Positions 56,171 to 64,000 of a DNA stretch of 64,000 nt are shown here, in pieces (position 1 is the first letter of the stretch; every line of letters begins with the position of its first letter). This DNA is from Neoceratodus forsteri (Eukaryota > Chordata > Ceratodontiformes > Ceratodontidae): the NCBI GenBank assembly GCA_016271365.2, contig JADMNL010000028.1, positions 100,350,001 through 100,414,000 on the forward strand, in the 5' to 3' direction. Position numbers and translations under genes: made by a program. Below the pieces are notes generated by a model. It worked only from the letters and a program-made list of their open reading frames with translations. It did no database searches and was not told the origin of the DNA.

Positions 56171-57883
56171 AATCACTCAAAGGAGGTACAGGGTCCAAAC
56201 AGGCAGTCATATGTTGGCACACAGCACTGGCTGTAGCACCTTGAGTTGCTTCACACGGGACCCACAGGCATGCACCGCAACTCCAGAGTCTCCCTGGTGG
56301 GTTGGCAAGAGGTATGGTGGAGTCCATCTCCATCTCTTTGTTGGTCCTGCGGCCTCTCCCCATTCTCAAATATGTAAACTAACTGGTGACATTATGTGGC
56401 ATTTTGACCAATATCTGGAAAGAAACGTGCTATGAAAGTGAACCAGTTGCATCCCAGAAGTGAACCAATCAGGCCACTCCAGTAACCCTCTCTGCACTGC
56501 CATGTAGGCAACCAGAATTCAGGAATTAGCCTAAGTGTCTGCTAGTCTAGTCGCCCAGAACTGGATGTGCAGCTGTTGGCAGTGCTCTCTGGCTCAGAGA
56601 GGGGAGTGGCTCTGTGTCGCTTTCACAGCACCCTCTGCAGTGGGCCACGGGGCTTTGGACACTTGTGACCTTATGTCCCCCCCAACAGGAACCCTGTAGA
56701 GGCAGGGCAGTTTGTGGGGAAGCGGCTAATGGGAGAATGTCCGTCAACATAGTCAGCGTGAACACCATGCAGATAGTTGCCAGGACACGGTGTACAGGCA
56801 AATAGAGGCTGGGGACAGGATGACAGCTGCTGTACCCTATCTGGGTCCATGCCCTAATAACTACATGTGGTGTTTTCCTGGTTAGGGAGCCTTGCCATGA
56901 CAGGTAAGCCATAGGAGAGTGCGGGTATGTGCTGATCCAGCGAGGCAGGCAGGTAAGGCAGTGGTGTAGGGGGTCACCAAGCTGCGTGAAAAACAAAAAC
57001 AGGAGATCTGAGTGCACGCTAGAGTTCAGCTACACATTTACATTAAACTCTTCCACCAGTGAGTTGCTATGACATTTCTTAATGAGTTGAATCCAGCGCA
57101 CTGCTTTTCAAACACTGTTTCCCAAGAGTTGTAATTCAGTTTTGCATTGCAACTGAGCTGCAGATACGTTCACATTAAGTTGCAAAAACATTTACAAAAG
57201 TTGCTTCTGAGCAGATCAAATGTTGGAAAAACAATACAGTGTGACCCGCCAATACATTGCCAACTTGAAAAAACACAGGCAAAACTGACTTGTTAGCAGC
57301 ATGACAGTCAAAAGCGAATTGTACTGCAGGGCAAGAGTCCTGGAGATAGCTGCTTATAAAAAAGTCTGCTTTATCACTTAAAGACATTCCCTGGTGTTTC
57401 AGCAGCCCCATGTCAAAATTACAATTTTTTGGCCCAGTACTTGACAGTCATCTAAACATTTAAAGTCCACAACCAAACACATGGGTTGCCAGGCTTGTTT
57501 TCAAGTTGCATGGTGAGACTTGTGCCAAAAACCTGGGTTCAGAAGCAGCCTCATGAGTCAGAGAGCTGACTGGGGGAAGGGGATTGAGCATCCTAGGGAC
57601 TGCTCCCATCCTTCAGGGGGTTGGGGGCACAGAGACTAGGTCCAAGGCTGTCAAGGCACAAAAAAAAAAAAATGTTTACATTGAGACTTAATCCCTCCTT
57701 ATGGAAAAAATCTGCAAGGGGTCAGATTGTTTTATGTAGTTATAACGTCAGTGTTTCAGGTGTCAACATGAGTGTGAAAGAAAAAGTGAAACAAGGGCAC
57801 ATCATTTGTCATGATGCTTGCTTCATTTTTCCACAAATGCAAAAATAAAGAGTAAATTACCAATAGTATGAGACCCGCTTAAA
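56171..57883. other. Intron stretch, mostly unassigned, possible SINE at 57520-57672
   Basis: A 156-codon minus frame (57017-56547) has no recognised domain. At 57520-57672 a GC-rich stretch ends in a run of about 14 A (57658-57671), which suggests a retroposed 3' end. Nothing else recognised. Confidence 0.3.
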
Positions 57884-58312
57884 AGAATAGTTACCTACCA
57901 TAAAAGTAGATCTTCAAGAGACTCTCCTCCATTGAGCCACGTCACGGAACTGGAAGTTGTCGGTGACAGTATCACCCAAATATGTTTGCAGCCTGAGGCC
58001 ACCCATGCTGACATGCCTCTTGGCTCCATTTAATGTGGGCATCCCCAGCATACCTAAGTTCCCTGCCAGAGACCAGCTCAGAGGATCATCGGACCGGCAG
58101 GGACTGAAATGACCAGGACCAAACCAGGCACACAGGTAAGGATATGGAAACCTGGAGTGTGGATGCCATAGGGGGCATTAGAGGAGAAACTGCCTGAGAG
58201 CAGGCAGTATAGTCACCCATCACCCGACAAGTGGAGAAAGGCGAGAGAGAGAGCGCTGTGCTCAATGGAGGAGGGTCTGTCAAAGATCTACTGTTACAGT
58301 AGGTAACTATTC
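57884..58312. repeat. DIRS terminal region with inverted and direct repeats
   Basis: aatagttacctaccataaaa and gtagatcttcaagagactct (57886 on) face the reverse complement at 58255-58309 (agtaggtaactatt, caaagatctact). A direct copy of the ctcctccattgagccacgtcacgg block recurs as cttcttccattgagtcacatcatgg at 58329-58354. Inverted and internal complementary repeats at one end are typical of DIRS elements. Confidence 0.62.
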
Positions 58313-60034
58313 TATCTTCTTTAAGGATATCTTCTTCCATTGAGTCACATCATGGAATGATTCCCAAGCAGTACCAAGCACTGAAGGAGGACAGCAGGAC
58401 CTAATGATCCTGAGTAAGGAGGCCTTGCAGAATACTGAGGCCAAAACTGGCATGTCTGTGAGAGACATTAATGTCCAGACTATAGTGTTTAATGAATGTA
58501 TGAACAGTACTCCAAGTAGCAGCAGCACAGATGTCAGCAGCGAACACATTTTAAAAACAAGCTATTGAAGTAGCTACCCTGCAGATGGAATGAGCACAAA
58601 CAGACCAGGAAGCTGCTTACCACACTTCTGGTAACAAAACGTAACAGAATTATCAAGTAATTTGGACAGGCCTTGTTTAGAAACCAGTGGGCTCATCATT
58701 GGGGACAAAAGCTGTAAACAGTTGAGAGGATTTTCACAATCCTTTTACGATCCAAATTATGAGTGCTCCTACGGACGTCCAGCTTATGTAATGGTGTCCT
58801 CCACTTGAGTGGGAGAGGAAGAGTAAACTAGAAAGTCTATGGTCTGATTTAGTGTTCTTCAGACACAACCTTTGGTAGGAAATGAGGACTGGTATGTAAG
58901 ATAACCCTATCCTTGTGAAAATAATTAACAGAAGGTTCTGCAACCAGAGCCTGCAACTCCGAGATCAAGCAGACATCATGGCCACTAGAAACAGTGTCTT
59001 CCAAGAGAGGAGGTGCAGCTCAGATGTAGCCACAGGCTCAAAGGGCAGTGCAGTGAGGGTCTTTAGGACCAAATTAGAGTCCCACACCAGAACTGGATCT
59101 CAGACCGGAGGTGTTGAAGGAGGAGGTTATGCCCTATGAATCTATGGGACACCTCCAGATGGGCCACAGTCTTGCCCTCTGTGAGGGCATGAAAAGTTGT
59201 CACAGCAGCCATGTGGATCTTTACTGAGGAATGCCAGTAACGAGTCCTTAAAGAGCAGCTGATGCCTTTGAAAAAACTTTGGAAAACATAATAGTTGAAC
59301 ACAATTCAGCTAGTATTTCACATATCTTTATAGATTTCCCCTCTTCATTATTTGTTCTGAAGAAATTCCCACAGAAACACAATCGTTATCTCTTAGAGCT
59401 CTTCTGCCTCTATAACTTACTCCCTACTTGACATCATAAAGCTCTGTTGTGACATCACAGTCTGTTGCTATGAGAATAACGTTGATGTCACAAGCATAGT
59501 ATTATGACATCAGGTTGGGAAGAAGCAGTAAGAGCTGATGAACCCTCAGGGAACAACTCTTCTGTTTTCATGCATCTGACCTCAGTAATAGATAATGGAG
59601 GTAAGAAATGCAGAGCTAATGAGAAATATAAGCTGCTTTGTCTTACAATATTATGTTCTTTTAAGTTCTTCTTGTGGCATCAGTGGCTCTTTAAGGGACA
59701 ACAGGTAGTACCGCACTTTTAGAGCTGGACACGTAATGGGATCCAGGGCATGCCCAGCACGCCACGCAGTACAGTGTTTTGATTTCTGTGAATAAGTGTA
59801 CTGGGTAGCCAGCTTTCTGGCTGCCAAGAGAATATCGGTCACTGTTGGGGAAACTTCACAGTGGGAGAGCTCCGTATCCTCAGGAGCCAAGTATGAAGGT
59901 GCAGGGACCAAGATCCGATTCATCAGAGCACCCTGCTCCTGTGTCTGAAGTCCTAGGGGGAGCGGGACAGGAAGATCCACTGCCAAATGCTGGAGACGTG
60001 GAAACAAAAACACCAGAATCAAGGTGGCAGGCAT
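58300..60034 (-). pseudogene. DIRS tyrosine recombinase, broken and interrupted
   Basis: SVTDILLAARK-like sequence (59850 region: TVTDILLAARKLATQYTYSQ), ALDPITCPALKVRYYLLSLK up to the MITE at 59694. After the MITE: HSSVKIHMAAVTTFHALTEG, LEVSHRF (59240-59140), LNQTIDFLVYSSSPTQ, a degraded HS..R box near 58590, and ADICAAATWSTVHTFIKHYS at about 58480-58540, where the Tyr in KHYS fits the nucleophile position. Many frame changes. Confidence 0.72.
59248..59694. mobile_element. T2-type MITE (TTAA target) inserted in the DIRS recombinase
   Basis: Left end ttaaagagcagctgatgcc; right end read in reverse ttaaagagccactgatgcc. TTAA lies at 59248-59251 and 59691-59694. The middle contains an inverted pair around tgtgacatcacagtctgttgc. 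447 bases, no ORF. The recombinase frame stops at one edge and resumes at the other. Confidence 0.78.
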
Positions 60035-60281
60035 GGTCTGCAGCTTGACCAGAAGCCTCTGTATTAGAGAGAATGGGGAAAAGAATACAGAAATCTACCT
60101 TTCCAAGAGAGAGACAATGTGTCTCACCAGAAAACTCCAAGCCTTGAAGCAAGTGATCAGAAATGCATCAGTTTTGCATTGTATGGAATGCAAGCAGGTC
60201 TATGTCTGGAGGACCCCATTTTTCAAAGAGATCATCCGCAGTGGAGTTTGAAAGTTCCCATTCATGGCAGAGTGCATAGGA

Positions 60282-61775
60282 TCAACTGAGGTGATCCACC
60301 AGTGTGTTCAGGGTCTCTGGGAGGAACACCGCTGACAGAAATATGTTGCGTTCCACTGCCCAGTGCCAAACCCTCATTGCCTCTCTGCAGAGGGTGTACA
60401 ACTGAACAACACCTTGTTGATTGATATAGTACTTTGCCAACACATTGTCTGTGTGAATCAATAGCTGATTCCCTGGAAGGAGGGTGGTGAAGGCCTGTAG
60501 GCCATGCAGAACATCCCTCATCTCCAGAGTGTTGCTGTGAAGCACCATATTCAGAGGGCCCCATTTACCCTGCGTTCTGAAGGGTCCCAGATGAGCACCC
60601 CACCTGAATATGAAGCATCTGTAAGCATCACCAGCAGAGGGAATGACCTCAGGAATGGTGACCCTTTCTCTAAGATGGAACGGTCCAACCATCAGAGTAG
60701 CATAGGAGACTTGTTTGATGTGCTCGACTTGTCCAAGTGCTGAGACCACTGTGTGATCCTCATATGGAGGTGAACCAGAGGAACAGTCAGGATGACAACC
60801 AACATCAGGCCGATAAGTCTTAACAGACAGCATATTGACACATAATTGCTGGAGGTAACCAGCTGTACCTGTTCTACCGGTGTCGTGGTATGGTCCAAGG
60901 GCAGGAATGCCCGAGCAGTACCCATGTTCAGCATGGCTCCTATGTATTGGAGCCTCTGGCAGGGGGTTAGGACCAACTTCGGCTCATTGACCATTATGCC
61001 CAGTTGGTCGAACAGTTGCTGGATCCAAAACAAGGTGTATACAATGGCTCCTGAGATGGGGCCTTTAACAGCCAATCATTTATGTAAGGGAAGTCATACA
61101 CAGGGCCACTACTACAGTGGAAAATACTTTGGCAAAGACATAGCACAGAACACAAACCAAATGGCAAAACAAGAAACTGGTAGTGTGAGTCCTGGGGCAT
61201 GAACTGCAGATATTTCTGTGTGACTTGTGGGATCTTGACATTAAGGTAAGCACCCATTGCCTAATACCATCTTCTAATGATCTCATTGGTGTAGAATGTT
61301 GATGTTCTCCTGTACACTCCCCACGTAAATCTAAGATATGCAAATCTACCATTGTTATATACCAGTAGTATATTTACTTTACATCAGTTTTACATAACAC
61401 CTCATTTTTATTTATTCATTGTCATTTTGGCATAAGAAATAATGTCTGACCTTTTCTGTTTTTATTATTGTTTTTAATGTTATTTGTTGGGTCTTCTCTA
61501 TATGGCAGCTGTGTACACATAATTTAAACACTGTTAAATAAAGAGTTTAAAAAACAAAAGGTAAGCACCCTTCATGTCCAGAGCAACCATCCAATCCCCC
61601 GGTAACAGTAGGAGCGAGAAGGATTGCAGAGACCATTTGGAACTTCTTGTATTCTATGAGGGACTAGTATTTGCCTTAAATCCCTGGTCCATTTTGGAAC
61701 CAGAAAGTACCGGGAATAGTAGCCTTGATTTATGTCTGAAACCTGAGCCCAATCCTGTAGCCCTTTGTGGAGCAA
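60282..61775 (-). pseudogene. DIRS reverse transcriptase and RNase H, broken
   Basis: Pieces: YYSRYFLVPKWTRDLRQIL (61720 region), YLNVKIPQVTQKYLQFMPQD and HYQFLVLPFGLCSV (61257-61150), FPYINDWLLKA at about 61065-61097, where the catalytic pair reads ND in place of DD. Then TLFWIQQLFDQLGIMVNEPK and TPCQRLQYIGAMLNMG. The 183-codon frame 60833-60282 has RWGAHLGPFRTQGKWGPLNM, NTLEMRDVLHGLQAF, LLIHTDNVLAKYYINQQGVV, the DIRS RNase H, with TLNTLVDHLS at its end. Confidence 0.82.
61256..61557 (+). mobile_element. LINE 3' UTR insertion with poly(A) in the DIRS RT
   Basis: The 13-base target duplication aaggtaagcaccc lies at 61243-61255 and 61558-61570. The insert ends aaataaagagtttaaaaaac (poly(A) signal and A-rich tail). 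No ORF, so it is probably a 5'-truncated LINE copy. Removing it restores the DIRS frame GAYLNVKI. Confidence 0.82.
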
Positions 61776-61889
61776 GGACTGAACTTACTCTAGCAAAAAT
61801 GCAAGATGTCATGAAGGGTACTGGTTTATTTCATTGGGGGAGGTTGCTGGAGGAACAGTAAGTTAGTAATTACTTACGACTAGGGTGTG

Positions 61890-62490
61890 GGGTTATAGGC
61901 ATGTTTATTTATTTTATTTATTTATTCACTTTGTTAACCAGGTGAGTACACTGAGCCAAAGGCTCCTTTTCAGCAACGACCCAGTCCACTACATTTGTGG
62001 CATGCGATATTACAAATAAACAAACAAGTACAATACAATGCAAACAAGTAAAACATACATGAAACATACATAGATTACAAAACAATATTAATTACAATTA
62101 CAACAAATTTGTTGTTGAAGATGAGGCTTTAACATCAGCTTAAAGTTTGTATGGCTGTTTGCATGTGTACAAGATTGAGGCACTGAGTTCTAAAATTTTG
62201 CAGATTGTAAAGAAAAAGCTCTTTCACCCATTTGAGTTGAAATCTTTGGTATGCACAGCCTAGTACCTGTGGAGGACCTCAATAATTTATTCTCTTTTTT
62301 GATTTCGATAAACTCAAAAAGGGGAGACAGATGTTTTAATCTCAATACATTATCAACCAAACAGCCTAGATGGTACATAAAATGTAAACTTGGAGGCAGC
62401 CACCCAGTATCCCTATACAGTATACAATGGTGAGTATTATATGGTTTGCATTTAATCCATGCCTTGAGTGAGTTGTGAGGCACGAGGCCG
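61890..62490 (-). mobile_element. LINE 3' end of the L2/CR1 group, antisense
   Basis: The minus frame 62483-62190 (97 codons) reads LHFMYHLGCLVDNVLRLKHL, then SSTGTRLCIPKISTQMGERA and FSLQSAKF, equivalent to the 'R..T..RL..P...T..G.RAFS..A..LWN' tail of L2-group proteins. AT-rich 3' UTR and tail at 61890-62150 (tatttattta at the far end). Confidence 0.6.
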
Positions 62491-62499
62491 CAGGCTGTG

Positions 62500-63190
62500 A
62501 ACTCATGCTACCTCGGGTCTTGCAACCCACTGGATTCAAGATATTCCACAATCCTTTCATTGAGCAGTGATCCCATTAACTTTCCCTCTGCTGATGTCAG
62601 GCTGACTGGTGTATAATTGCCGGCCTCCTCCCTGCTACCACTTTTCTGTAGTGGGGCTGCATTCGCCATCCTCCAGTCCTCCAGAACCACTCCTGTTTCT
62701 AGTGAGCTGTTAAATAGAACTGTTAGAGTGCGGCTAGTACCTCCCTGAGCTCCCCCAGTACCCTTGGATGCATCCCATCTGGCCCCATTGCTTTGTCCAC
62801 CTTTAGATTAACAAGTCCCTTCAGGACCCTCTCCTCTGAAAATGAACTAGTGTGCTCCTCCCTCGCTCTGAAGCTTCTCTTAATTTTTTGTGGCCCCTTC
62901 TCCCTCCTCTGTGAACACTGAACAAAAGTATTTGTTCAGGATGGCTGCCTTTTCCCAGTCCCACTCTGCACAGTCCCCCTTCTCTTTTTAATCTTACAAC
63001 CCTACCTCTGGTCTTTTTGTCTTTTCCCTTACATACCAGATAAAAAGTTTTGTCCTCTTTCATCACCTCCTGGGCTATTCTCTCTTCAGTTTGTGCCTTT
63101 CCACTCCTTACTGCTTTCCCTGCTTCCCTCTGTTTCCCGATACTCCTCTCCATCATCACCTGACAACACCTCTCTATCCTTCTCCCTTCT
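62500..63190 (-). mobile_element. CR1-type LINE internal fragment (RT N-terminus), antisense
   Basis: 62690-62508 reads VLEDWRMANAAPLQKSGSRE, EAGNYTPVSLTSAEGKLMGS and VEYLESSGLQDPR, the start of CR1 RT (family: 'W..A.V.PIFKKG...N.RPVSLTS'). 63159-62821 has the Lys/Arg-rich linker (EDKTFYLVCKGKDKKTRGRV) before RT. Both ends are truncated. Confidence 0.8.
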
Positions 63191-63619
63191 GCCTTCTATG
63201 GTAGTTGATCAGGTGGAATGTAGAGTAGTCTTGATTGGGTACATCCCACTGCAGAGGTGGAAGAAGGGATTCAGTGAAGGAAGATGTCGTGGGGTGGTTT
63301 GGAGGCCTAAGGGAAAGTGAATAATAACTGAGTCTCCATGAAAAACAATTCCAGTGCTTTAGTCCTGCCAGCTGTAAAATTGGGTAGCCATGGTGGGACC
63401 CCACTGAAAACAAGACATTGCATCTCAGTTGAGCTATTTTTGGTATAAAAAAAGATGCTGAAGCAATCTCGCCTTTGTAGCTGTCCCACACCTTCCTCAG
63501 CCTGAGGTGTTGATTATGCCCCTAGCATGTACTAAGACAGATAGTGGAAGCGTATTTGAGATTGACAACTGACATGTAAACAAATGCCTTTCTCTCTCTC
63601 TCTCTCTCTCTGGGAACAG
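63191..63619. other. Intron end with (TC)n next to the splice acceptor
   Basis: A (TC)n run at about 63591-63610 forms an unusually strong polypyrimidine tract directly before the acceptor gggaacag (63612-63619) of the next RBCK1 exon. Nothing else recognised. Confidence 0.7.
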
Positions 63620-63718
63620 GCCATTCATGAAGGAATGAACTGCAAAGAGTACCAGGATGACCTGAAGGTCCGGGCAGAGAATGATATCGCTGCTAGGCAA
63701 ACCACACAGATGCTGACG
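63620..63718 (+). CDS. RBCK1: RBCK1 internal exon, end of IBR domain and linker to RING2
   Basis: Acceptor aacag before 63620, donor acg|gtaaga at 63719. The 99 nt exon, phase 0 at both ends, reads [34 protein letters not shown]-x4-C (HEGMNC) supplies the last IBR zinc ligands following LLCK of the previous exon. The helix after it connects to RING2, which lies beyond the window. No frame damage. This exon strongly supports RBCK1 over other RBR ligases. Confidence 0.92.
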
Positions 63719-63834
63719 GTAAGAGCAGCACAGAAGAGGTAACGATGGCATGAATCACTTAATCTGGTTTCTGGTTTCTTCTTCAGTGAGATCTACATTT
63801 CACTCAATCGACAACCACAGAAGGCAGAAGATGG

Positions 63835-64000
63835 CTGGCCTGGTGGTGTGGTGGCAATGCATTGCGCTGCCATCTGGAAAACCAGGCTTGCGTGAGCCCT
63901 GGAATCCTGCTGCATTGGGCCAACTGGGGAAAAGCAAGCATGTCATGGAGGTGAAGTGTTATAGCTCTGTGGGAGGGAGGGTAGGGGTGGGTGAGCCTAG
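63835..64000 (+). mobile_element. CpG-depleted tRNA-derived SINE, cut by the window end
   Basis: gctggcctggtggtgtggtg parallels the head gctggcccagtggcgcagag of the copy at 15036. The B-box region (aggcttgcgtgagccctgga) is diverged. Orientation is plus. Confidence 0.5.

Larger units (their letters stand above)
57884..61870 (-). mobile_element. DIRS-type retrotransposon (RT/RNase H and tyrosine recombinase)
   Basis: Antisense order: RT (61775-61572 and 61255-60692), RNase H (60833-60282), linker, tyrosine recombinase (60034-59695 and 59247-58300), then a terminal region with inverted repeats. It carries no integrase motif; DIRS elements integrate with the tyrosine recombinase. It is interrupted by a LINE tail at 61256-61557 and a MITE at 59248-59694. 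The 5' part (gag) is missing. Frameshifts and stops throughout. Such elements are abundant in amphibians. Confidence 0.85.

Noticed and set aside
56547..57017. 156-codon minus-strand frame
   Set aside because: No recognised domain, no splice context and no repeat family found. Kept as unassigned intron.

Overview
The window looks like vertebrate nuclear DNA: a repeat-filled stretch of one protein-coding gene. Four short exons on the + strand (12398-12558, 21886-21997, 55608-55786, 63620-63718) have matching splice phases. They encode the RING1 and in-between-RING part of RBCK1 (HOIL-1), a RING-between-RING ubiquitin ligase subunit of the linear ubiquitin chain assembly complex. The N-terminal UBL/NZF exons would lie before the window and RING2 after it. 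The three introns seen in full measure about 9.3, 33.6 and 7.8 kb, so the genome is probably large. T2-type TTAA MITEs (known from Xenopus), a DIRS-type tyrosine-recombinase element, Tx1-like LINEs, CR1 and L2 LINEs and a 6.7 kb PIF/Harbinger element together suggest an amphibian. A caecilian is my best guess, but only an inference.

Layout. 1-12.4 kb: an L2 3' end, a SINE, a MIR-like SINE, a CR1 3' end, an old antisense Tx1-like LINE (about 3.9-10.1 kb) broken by palindromic MITEs, and a second CR1. 12.4-21.9 kb: exon 1, CR1 copies, a CpG-rich tRNA-derived SINE, a T2-type MITE, and a large palindrome with another T2-type MITE inserted in one arm. 22-33.8 kb: exon 2, two tandem SINEs sharing one target site, then an L2-clade LINE with a 2A-like peptide. 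That LINE is split by a nest of insertions up to four levels deep (SINE in Tx1 LINE in SINE in L2 LINE). 34-36 kb: an AT-rich repeat array and a second MIR-like copy. 36.1-42.8 kb: a Harbinger element with a HARBI1-type transposase and two SANT/Myb-like ORFs on opposite strands. 43.2-53.0 kb: a Ty3/gypsy element with two 1.6 kb LTRs, a CAAC target duplication and a PNMA-like Gag. 53-64 kb: a CR1, a large palindrome, exon 3, a DIRS element with two later insertions, further LINE pieces, exon 4 and a SINE.

Only RBCK1 is a plausible host gene. The transposon ORFs are mostly broken. The longest intact stretch is the 333-codon reverse transcriptase of the Tx1-like LINE at 27.0-28.0 kb. Exon 3 of RBCK1 lacks one base and is out of frame. 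The two LTRs also differ by unusually many 1-2 base indels, so some frameshifts here may be assembly errors rather than biology. All similarity calls were made by eye from protein motifs, without database searches.
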